Part shown: one piece after another, positions 1-7,755 of the stretch
Position numbering within the stretch: the first letter of the stretch is position 1
Layout: each line of letters begins with the position of its first letter
Assembly: GCF_018596315.1 (NCBI RefSeq)
Contig: NZ_JAHEAG010000039.1
Location: 1 to 52,669 of the forward strand
DNA length: 52,669 bases
Source of the DNA: Bradyrhizobium sp. SRL28
GTDB taxonomy: Bacteria > Pseudomonadota > Alphaproteobacteria > Rhizobiales > Xanthobacteraceae
Direction: 5' to 3'
The notes under the pieces: generated by a model
What the model saw: only the letters and a program-made list of their open reading frames with translations
The model's database searches: none
Told to the model about the DNA's origin: nothing
Program-made: the position numbers and the translations under genes

Positions 1-28
1 CTTGGGGCAGGCCCTGAACCAACCCGAC

Positions 29-832
29 ATGTCTTCGCACCGCCGTCCGCGCGATGGCAGCGCTCGCCTTGATCCGGCGGGCTATGACCCATGCGACTGG
101 GCGTGGGAGTTCTTGCGCCGGAACAAAGACTATATCGCCGAGTGGCGAGGCTCCGTTCCTCGACGTCTGCCGTACATCAGACTTAGCGATGGGACGTGGC
201 TGTTGCGTCTGCGGCGACGCTTTCCTCGCGCCGAACGATGGGGACTTTATGCCTTTGCCGACCCCGCGCTACGCGCCCGGCAGGCACCGGTGTTCTGGCA
301 CGTCGATGCCCTGAAGCGGGTGATCCGCCTCAACGCCCAAATGCGAAATGGCAACGAAAACACGCCGCCGTCCACGCTTGCGGACTTCAAGGTCAATCGA
401 ATGGCGGTCATCGGTGTCGACGAGATCCCATTGGTGTTGGTGAAGGGAGCGGGCGTTCATGTCCCCCTCGAAATTCGCGGTCTTTCTGCCCTGACTGCGC
501 CCTTTGCGCCGGTCTTTGAGCTCCATGGCCTCGGCGACCTCTCCGCGCAAATCGAGCTTCTGAAGCGCCTGAAGCGTTTCACCGAGCCTGGCCAGAGGAC
601 GATACAAACGCCGCCGTTGGCAAGCGACGAACGTATGCACCACGCCCTGATCGCGCTCGATGAAAGCCTGGAGGGCAAGACCTACCGCCAGATCGCAATC
701 ACGATCTTCGGGGAGAAAAAAGTTGCGGAGGAATGGCACGGGCACAGTCAATTCCTGAAAGATCGCACGCGACGGCTTGTTGCCAAGGGAACCGAATTGA
801 TGAAGGGCGGCTATCGCGATCTCCTGAGCTAG
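29..832 (+). CDS. DUF6499/DUF2285 ICE protein
   Basis: The N-terminus carries the tryptophan-rich DUF6499 pattern (ending in AWEFLRRN, about residue 27), and the last 70 residues match the DUF2285 pattern, ending in GGYRDLL. Proteins with this pairing sit near the HTH and traF genes in rhizobial and sphingomonad conjugative elements and are thought to bind DNA; the exact role is not known. The frame is open back to a TTG at base 2, so the start could lie there or outside the window. I prefer the ATG at 29 because it begins just before the conserved region, but no clear ribosome binding site precedes it. A short gap leads to the HTH gene on the same strand. Confidence 0.75.
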   Translation: MSSHRRPRDGSARLDPAGYDPCDWAWEFLRRNKDYIAEWRGSVPRRLPYIRLSDGTWLLRLRRRFPRAERWGLYAFADPALRARQAPVFWHVDALKRVIRLNAQMRNGNENTPPSTLADFKVNRMAVIGVDEIPLVLVKGAGVHVPLEIRGLSALTAPFAPVFELHGLGDLSAQIELLKRLKRFTEPGQRTIQTPPLASDERMHHALIALDESLEGKTYRQIAITIFGEKKVAEEWHGHSQFLKDRTRRLVAKGTELMKGGYRDLLS

Positions 833-982
833 CCGCTTCTTGTCGCGGCTTGACGAGACTTGCTTTCGCGGGATGGCGAAACAGACCCTGCCGCATTCGC
901 CACTCCCAATTAGGTTGCCGATGTGACGACGCTTCTTCTCACGCCTCGTGCTTGATGAGGTAGGTGACAAGGAGCCTCGGAA

Positions 983-1201
983 ATGACGAAGAGTGACGAC
1001 AAAGAGTCCGATAAGCCGTTTCTCAACACGGTAGAGGCTGCCGCCTGGCTGCGCCTCACCAAGAATACCCTTGAAAAAATGCGGGTGAACGGCAGAGGAC
1101 CCGCCTACCGCAAGCACGGACGCTATGTCCGCTACCACATCGAAGACCTCATCGAATATTCGCAAGCCAATAAGCGGAGGTCAACCTCCGATGCTGATTG
1201 A
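983..1201 (+). CDS. Excisionase-like helix-turn-helix protein
   Basis: A 72-residue protein with the MerR/excisionase-type winged helix (HTH_17): a TVEAAAWLRLTKNTLEKMR stretch followed by a YRKHGRYVRYHIEDL wing. Such AlpA/Xis-like proteins bind element DNA and either assist excision or regulate transfer genes. AAGGAG at 969-974 is a good ribosome binding site for this start. Its 3' end overlaps the traF start by 11 bases, so the two are translationally linked. The choice between recombination directionality factor and transcription regulator cannot be made from sequence. Confidence 0.85.
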   Translation: MTKSDDKESDKPFLNTVEAAAWLRLTKNTLEKMRVNGRGPAYRKHGRYVRYHIEDLIEYSQANKRRSTSDAD

Positions 1202-1730
1202 TCGCGCAAGTCCCTGGCGCCAACTGGCCGTGCTCTCGGCCATGTGCGCCAGCATCATCGCAGTGCTGATTTCCTTCGCGAACGGGATGCCGCTGTTGAT
1301 CTATAATGCCTCGGGCAGCGCGCCACTCGGCTTCTACTATCTGGAGCAACGGCTGCCCGCGCACGGTGAACTGGCGCTGTTCAGACCGCCGCCGGCTATT
1401 GAGCTCCTGATCATCGCGCATGGTGTTTTGCCCGGGCCGGTACCCCTTCTGAAGCAGGTGGCTGCGGCCGGCGGCGATGAAGTGTGCCGCGCCAAAGCAC
1501 CGATCGAATCGATCTTGGTCAATGGAAAGGTCATTGTAGAGGTGCTTCAGAACGATCGAGGGGGACGGCCCCTGCCAACCTGGGAAGGCTGCTTGCGGCT
1601 TGTTGAAGGAGAATTTTTCCTGCTGCAGCCGCACCCTCATTCGTTCGACTCGCGATACTTCGGCCCGGTGCTGCGCTGCGACGTCCTGGGCGTGGCGCAT
1701 CCGCTCTGGACCTGGAATCCAAATATTTGA
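1191..1730 (+). CDS. traF: Conjugative signal peptidase TraF (S26 family)
   Basis: A 179-residue S26-family serine peptidase of the TraF type, which in RP4-like systems trims and cyclises the TrbC pilin in the inner membrane. A hydrophobic anchor spans about residues 12-32. The catalytic serine is Ser43 in the SGSAPLGFYY box and the catalytic lysine is Lys88 in LLKQVAAAGGDEV; both are present. The reading frame runs back to 1125, but the ATG at 1191 has the AGCGGAGG ribosome binding site 10 bases upstream and starts at the family's usual N-terminus. It is coupled to the upstream HTH gene by overlap. The transfer operon is interrupted just downstream by an IS66 insertion. Confidence 0.9.
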   Translation: MLIDRASPWRQLAVLSAMCASIIAVLISFANGMPLLIYNASGSAPLGFYYLEQRLPAHGELALFRPPPAIELLIIAHGVLPGPVPLLKQVAAAGGDEVCRAKAPIESILVNGKVIVEVLQNDRGGRPLPTWEGCLRLVEGEFFLLQPHPHSFDSRYFGPVLRCDVLGVAHPLWTWNPNI

Positions 1731-1862
1731 AGTTGCCCATGACAGCGATCGTGCGTGTCAGAAAAAGGCGCGCACCTTCCCCGGTATGCCGCTGAGCCTT
1801 CGTTCGGGCAGACCGCGAACCTGCGGTCAAGCAAGCTCTTCCATTGAGACCAACGGGTGAAC

Positions 1863-1870
1863 GAGCGAAG
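1863..1870. repeat. IS66 target site duplication, left copy
   Basis: The octamer GAGCGAAG directly abuts the outer edge of the left inverted repeat. The same octamer abuts the right inverted repeat at 3724-3731. Eight bases is the target duplication length known for IS66 family elements. Confidence 0.9.
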
Positions 1871-1891
1871 GTAAGCGTCCGGAGCTTGCAC
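1871..1891 (+). repeat. IS66 left terminal inverted repeat
   Basis: Twenty-one bases that are the exact reverse complement of 3703-3723. The tnpC stop codon lies only a few bases inside it. Confidence 0.92.
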
Positions 1892-1896
1892 ATCAG

Positions 1897-2037
1897 TCAG
1901 GTCTTGACATGATTTTCTGTTTTCCAGGTCCACGGCAGCAGTTCGTCGAGGCGGTTGATGGGGTGACCATCCACCATTCGCATGAGCACGTTGCACAGGT
2001 AAGCGTAGGGTTCGACACCGTTGAGTTTGCAGGTTTA
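1897..2037 (-). pseudogene. tnpC: IS66 transposase TnpC, C-terminal fragment
   Basis: Reading the minus strand from about 2037 to the stop at 1897-1899 gives the C-terminal tail of an IS66 DDE transposase: NGVEPYAYLCNVL followed by LDELLPWTWK. These are the usual last 45 or so residues of the family. A stop codon and the recombinase-element end at 2051 cut off everything upstream, so the transposase is dead. This fragment identifies the left part of the element as IS66 and orients it. Confidence 0.85.
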
Positions 2038-2147
2038 TGTCGCCCGCCGAACTATGCCGAACGGGTTTGGTATGGCACGCCGTTGTCACGCTGGCACCGT
2101 CGATCGCGTGCACGGCAGCCCCATTCCATTCGGCATAGTCTGGTCGT

Positions 2148-2369
2148 TCAGAGCGCCTCCAGAAAGGCGAGCAGGCGGTCGTTCGGCTGGAAGCGGGTTC
2201 GCTTGCCGCGCTCGTACGGCTTGAGCTTCGCCAGGGCAGCTTCCTTGAGGGCGAGGTGGGCGTGCAGGTACGTCTGCGTCGTCTCGACCGATTCATGACC
2301 GAGCCACAGCGCGATCACGGAGCAGTCGACGCCGGCTTGCAGCAGTTCCATCGCAGCGCTGTGTCGCCT
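2148..2369 (-). pseudogene. Tyrosine recombinase fragment, leftward
   Basis: About 73 C-terminal residues of a tyrosine recombinase remain. They include RHSAAMELLQAG, the GH of LWLGHES and the TQTYLHAH segment with the nucleophilic tyrosine. The catalytic arginine of box I and the whole N-terminal domain are missing. The stop codon falls just before the palindromic site at 2129-2139, as expected for the last gene of a recombinase array. It is not functional alone. Confidence 0.85.
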
Positions 2370-2430
2370 ATGTCTTGGTCGATATAGCAGGCATACCTGC
2401 GCGATGCACACCCTGTAGGCAACCCGTGAC

Positions 2431-2628
2431 GTGCGGAAGGTCTCGCTCTGGCTCGGACACGCCAACCTGCAAAGTACCGAGGTCTACCTGCGCGCGGACC
2501 CGACCGAAAAGCTCGAAGCGCTCGCCGCCATGGTGCCGCCGATGCTGAAGCCCGGACGCTTCCGCGCGCCTGACAAGCTGCTCGCCATGCTGAGCACGGT
2601 CAAACGCAGGCCGGATTATGCGGAGTAA
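2431..2628 (+). pseudogene. Tyrosine recombinase fragment, rightward
   Basis: The C-terminal 60 or so residues of another tyrosine recombinase: LWLGHANLQSTEVYLRAD holds the conserved GH and the catalytic tyrosine. Its last codons read through the ATTATGCGGAG end motif. It points away from the leftward fragment, so the two are the surviving tails of two different recombinase genes. The N-terminal and core domains are gone. Confidence 0.85.
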
Positions 2629-2702
2629 GATCTACGAGAAAAGCCGCGGCGGCCGCAACATTCCGCCGCGGACTCTGCATAACCGTGCGCTCCGCATAAT
2701 CC

Positions 2703-2760
2703 TCATGTCGGTATAGCCCAGCGCCACATGCACCTTTACGCCCGCGGGCACGATCATCAT
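2703..2760 (-). pseudogene. tnpB: IS66 TnpB, N-terminal stub
   Basis: From the ATG at 2760 the minus strand reads the typical IS66 TnpB start (IVPAGVKVHVALGYTDMR), then breaks off at the recombinase-element end at 2702. The start overlaps the tnpA stop (ATGA), the normal arrangement for tnpA-tnpB in this family. Only about 19 codons survive, which places the insertion point of the nested element to the base. Confidence 0.85.
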
Positions 2761-3641
2761 GGCGCGATCTCTCCGCTTTTAACGCGCGCCCGCACGACAT
2801 CAGGATCGCTGTCGGCGGTAGCAAAGACCTGCCGCCCGTCGGGCGGATCAACAGCCGTCGTTCCGTCAGGCGGTTGCAGAAAGCGCGTGGCTACTATGTC
2901 GTCCGCCAGCGCGACGGAAGCGAGCCTTGCACGTTTCTTTTGCGCTACGGCGAACTCCACCCGCCAGCGGAACAGCAGCCCGGTAACGATGCCGTGCTTG
3001 CGGACAACGCTGGAGACCGTTGTACCCGGCTGCTCGGTTTCCATTACGATCGCAAGCTTCTGTTCATCGCTGAAGAAGCGCCGGACGGGCGTCGCTGGCG
3101 TTTGCGCAGCGTCATTTGCTGCTCCTGTCAAGTGGCTTTCGGAGGCCGATTTCTTAGCACTAGTGCCAACGACGGGGCGGGCGGAGGGGTGAAGATGCGC
3201 GCGCCAGTCGATTTCAATCTCGCCGCCGTCCAACCGGTCACGCCATTTGCGGAGCGCATAGGGCGACAGACACAGCGCAGCAGCGTATTCGCGAACGCCC
3301 ATTCCGCTCCAGTTCATCGCCTCGACGTGCATAGCCCAGAACGCCTGAACTGCTCGCGATTGCGTGTCGGTGCTCACGCTAAAGCGCCGCCGCTGGCGTC
3401 GTTTCAGTCCTTTTTCTCGCTCCTCGCGACGCTTCTCGCGGCGCAATTCGGTCTGATATTCCGTAAGCTTGCGTGCAGCCTCCTCCCCAGTGAGCGCGTT
3501 GAGCCAGCGCGCGAACGTTCCCTCGTCCAATCGATGCCGACGGCAATACGCGACACGCGAAACGCCGCTGCGCCGCCAGGCCTCGATGTGAATCGACCAC
3601 CACTCGCGTCTGGCTTTGCTCTGGAAATGTTTTGGACCCAC
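2757..3641 (-). CDS. tnpA: IS66 accessory protein TnpA, long form
   Basis: A 294-residue HTH protein of IS66. The C-terminal third (FFSDEQKLAIVMETEQPG to about residue 240) is the usual TnpA domain with a helix-turn-helix. Two tandem N-terminal modules, both with a WWSIHIEAW or FWAMHVEAM type start followed by YCRRH or YAAAL and a basic helix, make it much longer than the common TnpA of about 100-150 residues; long forms are common in rhizobial IS66 elements. It is intact, but with tnpB and tnpC broken the element cannot move by itself. Confidence 0.85.
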   Translation of the reverse strand: MGPKHFQSKARREWWSIHIEAWRRSGVSRVAYCRRHRLDEGTFARWLNALTGEEAARKLTEYQTELRREKRREEREKGLKRRQRRRFSVSTDTQSRAVQAFWAMHVEAMNWSGMGVREYAAALCLSPYALRKWRDRLDGGEIEIDWRAHLHPSARPVVGTSAKKSASESHLTGAANDAAQTPATPVRRFFSDEQKLAIVMETEQPGTTVSSVVRKHGIVTGLLFRWRVEFAVAQKKRARLASVALADDIVATRFLQPPDGTTAVDPPDGRQVFATADSDPDVVRARVKSGEIAP

Positions 3642-3702
3642 CGGAGATTCTCCAATGCAGCAGAGAACCCGAAATGGAACGAGAACGCACTCTCAGAAAG
3701 TC

Positions 3703-3723
3703 GTGCAAGCTCCGGACGCTTAC
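3703..3723 (-). repeat. IS66 right terminal inverted repeat
   Basis: Exact reverse complement of 1871-1891. It lies about 60 bases upstream of the tnpA start. Confidence 0.92.
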
Positions 3724-3731
3724 GAGCGAAG
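3724..3731. repeat. IS66 target site duplication, right copy
   Basis: Octamer GAGCGAAG abutting the right inverted repeat, identical to 1863-1870. Confidence 0.9.
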
Positions 3732-3926
3732 CGGGAGGGCAAGATAAAAGCACTGGCGCCTAAACGCGCCTAAGTCGTTGTCTGCACATCCAAGATTTGT
3801 CGCTACCGGCGAAGGTGGTGTCGCCAGCTTGAGGCTAAGCGGCTTTGCCGATTGATGAACGACGTCTGCATCTTGACGCGCCGGAAATCCGTTCACACAT
3901 GCGCCTGCCGTTTAAGGAGAGCGCTT

Positions 3927-5891
3927 GTGTCCGACACCGACGACGAGTTCAGGGTCAGGCTTGGTCGGATCGGCAACCGCCGCGGCCGCAAGGCAATCGG
4001 TTACGTCAAGCGCGTCCGAAAGATCGCGAACAAGCTCGGCACCGGGCGACCGCGCCGGGCTTCCACCTTCACCGGTTCACGCACGGGCCGCGGCTACGCG
4101 CAAGGCACGGTGCTCGCAAGCCGTCGCTCCGCAGGCCAGCGCCGGGTCGTCATCAAGGCGCGGATCGTCCGAATCAAGGCAGGGCATGCGGGCGCGGTGC
4201 GTGCGCATCTGCGCTACGTCCAGCGCGACGGGGTCACGCGCGAGGGCAATCCCGGCGAACTCTACGATGAAGGCCACGATCGCGTTGATGCCAAGGCGTT
4301 CACTGAGCGAGGCGAAGGCGACCGCCACCAGTTTCGCTTCATCGTGGCGCCGGAGGACTCTGGCGAAATCGCCGATCTCAAACCGTTCGTCCGTGACCTG
4401 ATGCGGCAGATGGAATCCGATCTCGGCACCAGGCTCGATTGGGTGGCGGCCGATCACTTCAATACCGGCCACCCCCACAGCCATATCGTGGTGCGCGGCA
4501 AGGACGATCGCGGGAGCGACCTCGTGATCGCCCGCGACTACATCGCCCACGGGATGCGGGCCCGGGCGAGCGAACTTATCACCCGCGAACTGGGCCCCGA
4601 AAGCGAATTGGACCATCTGCGCAAGCTCGAACGCGAGGTCGGCGCCGAGCGCTTCACCCGTCTCGACCGCGCGATTCTGCGCGACACCCGCGACGGCATC
4701 CTTGCGCTTTCCGCAAAGCTGGAGCGCGACCCTCGGCGTCATGCCATGAGGATGGGTAGACTTCGGGCGCTCGAGCGTCTGGGTTTGGCGGAAGAGACGG
4801 CGCCGGGCACGTGGCGGATCGCCGGGGACATCGAGCCGACCTTGCGCCGCATGGGGGAGCGCGGCGATATCATCAAGACCATGCACCGCGACCTCAGGGG
4901 CGCTGGGCTCAATCGCGCCGCGGCCGATCAAGCGATCTTCGACCCCAAAGTCGGCAACCGCATCGTCGGACGCCTGGTCGCGGAAGGGTTCTCGGACGAA
5001 TTGCGTGAGCGGCGCTATGCGATCGTCGACGGGATCGACGGCCGGACGCATTATGTCGAGCTCGGGCTACGACGCGCCGAGGACGAGCCGCTCACCCGCA
5101 ATACGATTATCGAGCTGCGTGCGTGGGAGGCGAGTCCGCGCCAGGTCGACCGTACCATCGCGGAGATCGCGACGCGCAACCAAGGGCTCTATAGTGGGGA
5201 TATTCATCGCGACACCGACCCGCGCGCTTCAGCAGAGTTTATCCAAAGTCACGCTCGCCGGCTTGAGGCGATGCGAAGGCAGGGCTTGGCCGAGCGGTTG
5301 CCGGACGGGCGATGGCATGTCGGGCAAGGTCATCTCGACCGGGCCGAGCGCTTCGAGGTGGTGAACCGCTCAGAACGTCCTGTGCGAATGACCGTGTTGT
5401 CGTGGCGGAACCTTGAAGAGTTGCCCAACGCCAACGGCGCGACCTGGCTTGACCGCCAGCTGGTCGCGAAGGACCCCGAGACGATCGCTCCGATGGGGCT
5501 TGGGTCAGATGTCGGCGCGGCCATTCGGGCACGGCGCCAATGGTTGCTCGAACAGGGGCTCGCGCGCGAGCAGGACGGCCGCATGGTCTATGCGCGCAAT
5601 CTCCTGCAGACGCTGGAGCGACGTGAGCTTGCCGAGACCGGCGCCCGCATCGCCGGCGAAACCGGCCTTGGATATTCCGAGATCAAGCCCGGCGATCGGC
5701 TGACCGGAACCTTTCGGCGGACGCTGACGCTGAACAGTGGACGGTTTGCCCTGATCGAACGGGCACAGGAATTCAGCCTGGTGCCATGGCGCCCGGTACT
5801 TGAACGCGCCAAGGGGCAGAGCGTCACCGGCGTCGTTGGCGGCGAAGGGATTTCTTGGTCGATCGGGATCAAGCGCGGATTGGGGCGGTGA
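3927..5891 (+). CDS. VirD2-like relaxase (DUF3363)
   Basis: A 654-residue relaxase that nicks the origin of transfer and pilots the strand into the recipient. The metal-binding histidine triad is clear: DHFNTGHPHSHIVV, with His182, His184 and His186. The catalytic tyrosine is expected upstream and the HLRYVQRDG region near residue 94 is a candidate, though I cannot fix the residue. The C-terminal half matches the DUF3363 pattern of this relaxase group. The frame is open from 3852, but the GTG at 3927 follows AAGGAGA (3914-3920) at good spacing and begins with the usual SDTDDEFRVRLGRIG. The nick site was not found. Confidence 0.92.
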   Translation: MSDTDDEFRVRLGRIGNRRGRKAIGYVKRVRKIANKLGTGRPRRASTFTGSRTGRGYAQGTVLASRRSAGQRRVVIKARIVRIKAGHAGAVRAHLRYVQRDGVTREGNPGELYDEGHDRVDAKAFTERGEGDRHQFRFIVAPEDSGEIADLKPFVRDLMRQMESDLGTRLDWVAADHFNTGHPHSHIVVRGKDDRGSDLVIARDYIAHGMRARASELITRELGPESELDHLRKLEREVGAERFTRLDRAILRDTRDGILALSAKLERDPRRHAMRMGRLRALERLGLAEETAPGTWRIAGDIEPTLRRMGERGDIIKTMHRDLRGAGLNRAAADQAIFDPKVGNRIVGRLVAEGFSDELRERRYAIVDGIDGRTHYVELGLRRAEDEPLTRNTIIELRAWEASPRQVDRTIAEIATRNQGLYSGDIHRDTDPRASAEFIQSHARRLEAMRRQGLAERLPDGRWHVGQGHLDRAERFEVVNRSERPVRMTVLSWRNLEELPNANGATWLDRQLVAKDPETIAPMGLGSDVGAAIRARRQWLLEQGLAREQDGRMVYARNLLQTLERRELAETGARIAGETGLGYSEIKPGDRLTGTFRRTLTLNSGRFALIERAQEFSLVPWRPVLERAKGQSVTGVVGGEGISWSIGIKRGLGR

Positions 5892-5928
5892 GCCGCTCTT
5901 GGCGATTTGGCGCTTGCCGGTACAGGCC

Positions 5929-7323
5929 TCAACGCTTTGTGCGGGCCTTGCCGGTCGGTCGGGAAGACGGCTTTGGCGGTGTCGTGGCCGATATTTCGTT
6001 CAGTAACTTCGGAACGTCCATGGTCTTGATCAGCACGGCGCCGGGTTCGTCCACTGGCCACGAGAGATACTTGGCGCGAGCCATGAGCTCGACTCTGGAT
6101 CTGTTTCTGAGGACAGCCTCGACGCGTCCCTTCGGATCTTGTCCATCTGTGCCGAAATGGTTGTCGAGCGCCTCACGGCTGATCGCGCATGCGACTGAGC
6201 TACCGAGCGCGCTGCCCTGGAATGTCACGATATCCCTGCTGAAATCATGGCGCACCGGGGGATTGTCGAAGGTTAAATCAAGGCCAGGAATCGTGGAGCG
6301 GTGCACGCCGGCAATCTTAAGCGTCGAATCTCTTGCGCTGCCGCTCGCAACGCTCAATCCTTGAATGAGCAATTCGCGCCAGCTTGGGCCCCGTTTGTAG
6401 GCTTCCTCCCAGGCAAGCTTGAGTTCATGAGGCCGCTTCTCGGCGAGCGCCTCCAGAAGAACACTGGCTTGCTGAACGTCCTTGTCTCGCTTCGCTAACC
6501 CCTCGCGACGCCGGCGCGACACAATCAGCTTGTGAACGGCATAGCGCGCCGGCGAAGGGACCTGAACGAAGATCCCGGCATTGTGCAGGATCACGGCTGG
6601 TTCAGGTTCGTGAATTAGAAAATCGAGGAAGCGCAGCGGCTGCGCATCCGTTTGCAGTGCAGGCAGCGCTTGAGGCTGTCCGGTTTCGCCCCCTTCGTTG
6701 GGCGTGAGAAAGTCGACGCGCAAGCCGCCCTTGGCGGCATAGCTTGTCACCCGCCGGCCATCGACTGTGTGAGGGATCGCTCGAAAGGTCTTGTCGACTT
6801 CCTTCAGTACTTCAAGGACTGGCGGGGTGCTGTCCTCGACCGCCACCGACACATTCTTGAACTGGGCAATGTCAACGTCGCCGGTCTCGAGCGGGGCGGA
6901 AGCCAGTCTGACGCCCAACATGGCCGAATAGGTTTGGTAGGCGACGGTGCCGACGAGAACACCGCGAAGCCGAAAGACTCCAGCCTTTGCCAGCGCGGTT
7001 ATGATGTCGCCGATTTCCGGGATGGGACGCGGCAGGTTGAAGGACCGCACCAGCGTGGACACAAGCGCACGGCGTTCGCGCTCATCATCGCGGGCCTCCT
7101 TGTGGCCGGCGATTCGCTCCAAAAGGTCTGGTGTTTCCGCGCCCACATAGCGCTGTGTCCGCGCGTCCCCGGTTCCAGTCTGAAAATACCAGTAGCGGCG
7201 CCCCTTGATGGTCTTGACCGTAAAGGCGCCTTCCTCGGCGAAAGCCTCGTCGAACGCCGCATTCGCGCAGCGTTCCAAGAGTTCAGCGTAGGTCGTCTGC
7301 GCGACCAGTGGGGCGGCTGCCAT
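5929..7323 (-). CDS. GSU2403-type nucleotidyltransferase with DUF1488-like tail
   Basis: A 464-residue protein with a nucleotidyltransferase fold: Gly125-Thr126 in GVLVGTVAYQTY and the metal-binding pair Asp149 and Asp151 in TGDVDIAQF, as in the GSU2403/NTP_transf_8 group. The last 100 residues contain VRHDFSRDIVTFQ and VACAISREAL, resembling DUF1488. The substrate is unknown; related folds are toxins, tRNA-modifying enzymes or resistance enzymes. It is transcribed against the transfer genes, wedged between relaxase and traG. The ATG at 7323 lies 15 bases from a 28-base palindrome, and a second copy lies further upstream, so expression is probably tightly repressed. No partner gene was recognised beside it. 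Confidence 0.8.
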   Translation of the reverse strand: MAAAPLVAQTTYAELLERCANAAFDEAFAEEGAFTVKTIKGRRYWYFQTGTGDARTQRYVGAETPDLLERIAGHKEARDDERERRALVSTLVRSFNLPRPIPEIGDIITALAKAGVFRLRGVLVGTVAYQTYSAMLGVRLASAPLETGDVDIAQFKNVSVAVEDSTPPVLEVLKEVDKTFRAIPHTVDGRRVTSYAAKGGLRVDFLTPNEGGETGQPQALPALQTDAQPLRFLDFLIHEPEPAVILHNAGIFVQVPSPARYAVHKLIVSRRRREGLAKRDKDVQQASVLLEALAEKRPHELKLAWEEAYKRGPSWRELLIQGLSVASGSARDSTLKIAGVHRSTIPGLDLTFDNPPVRHDFSRDIVTFQGSALGSSVACAISREALDNHFGTDGQDPKGRVEAVLRNRSRVELMARAKYLSWPVDEPGAVLIKTMDVPKLLNEISATTPPKPSSRPTGKARTKR

Positions 7324-7338
7324 CACGATCTCCGTCAG

Positions 7339-7421
7339 TTATACTCACTTCGCGGATTGAGTATAACTCGATCTTTCCTATGAGTCCAGCGTGTTATACT
7401 CAATCCGCGGAGTGAGTATAA
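7339..7421. promoter_or_regulatory. Two palindromic operators upstream of the nucleotidyltransferase
   Basis: Two 28-base sites, 7339-7366 and 7394-7421. Each is a palindrome with the arms TTATACTCA and TGAGTATAA and a 10-base centre. The second is the reverse complement of the first with a single mismatch. They lie between the divergent nucleotidyltransferase and traG transcripts, closer to the former. A similar half-site (GAGTATACTCA) occurs before the XRE regulator at 20404, which is therefore a candidate binder. Confidence 0.75.
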
Positions 7422-7755
7422 CACGCCATTAACCGCGGAATCGTCCCAAAATCGGGTACGGGAGCATGGAATCGGAAGATCGCCGGGCCGCCCGGATTGT
7501 CGAGTCGGGTGTTTCCGATCCGAATATCGGCGCGATCCACCGTCGGCCGGATGGCTGCTGGAAGCGTGAGCCAACATCATCACACCGCTCACATTCTATT
7601 GAGGTGTTTCCCGAACTACACCGAAGTTGGATTACGCGTGATCTCTCTTCAGCGCATTTGATGAGCGCGGATTTCTTTGCGCAGCACGATTTTTATTTCG
7701 ATTGAATGTGCATCGTTCTCGTCCTCTTCATCGCGCCGTTCACGTCTCGCTGTGA
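7422..7755. other. Intergenic region before traG
   Basis: About 330 bases between the operator pair and traG. A 79-codon frame at 7466-7705 has no recognisable family and poor start context, so I do not call it. The region could hold the traG promoter or the transfer origin, but I could not recognise a nick-site consensus. Confidence 0.4.

Larger units (their letters stand above)
2051..2702. mobile_element. Remnant of a tyrosine-recombinase (RIT-like) element inside IS66
   Basis: Each end has a pair of inverted 11-base sites: ACTATGCCGAA at 2051-2061 with TTCGGCATAGT at 2129-2139, and ATTATGCGGAG at 2615-2625 with CTCCGCATAAT at 2690-2700. The four sites share one motif, A(C/T)TATGC(C/G)GA(A/G). 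Between them lie only two recombinase C-termini facing outward. Arrays of tyrosine recombinases flanked by such palindromic ends are known as RIT elements; assignment to that class is inference. The right end sits exactly where IS66 tnpB is broken, so this element inserted into the IS. The outward-facing tails suggest a deletion or inversion that joined two oppositely oriented copies. Confidence 0.7.
1871..3723 (-). mobile_element. IS66 family element, internally rearranged
   Basis: The element is bounded by a perfect 21-base inverted repeat (1871-1891 and 3703-3723, starting GTAAGCG at the left edge) and flanked by the 8-base duplication GAGCGAAG. Transcription is leftward: tnpA is intact, tnpB is cut after about 19 codons, and only the last 46 or so codons of tnpC remain next to the left end. 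The 1853-base length is short for the family because the middle (most of tnpB and tnpC) has been replaced by a recombinase-element remnant at 2051-2702. It lies between traF and the relaxase gene, and the flanks show no broken coding frame. Confidence 0.9.

Noticed and set aside
269..1165. 298-codon minus-strand frame
   Set aside because: Overlaps the DUF2285 and HTH genes in full and has no recognisable domain.
4077..5051. 324-codon minus-strand frame inside the relaxase gene
   Set aside because: Antisense shadow caused by high GC at third positions; the plus-strand relaxase motifs are clear.
7466..7705. 79-codon frame upstream of traG
   Set aside because: No recognised family, no ribosome binding site and unusual composition; probably part of a regulatory region.
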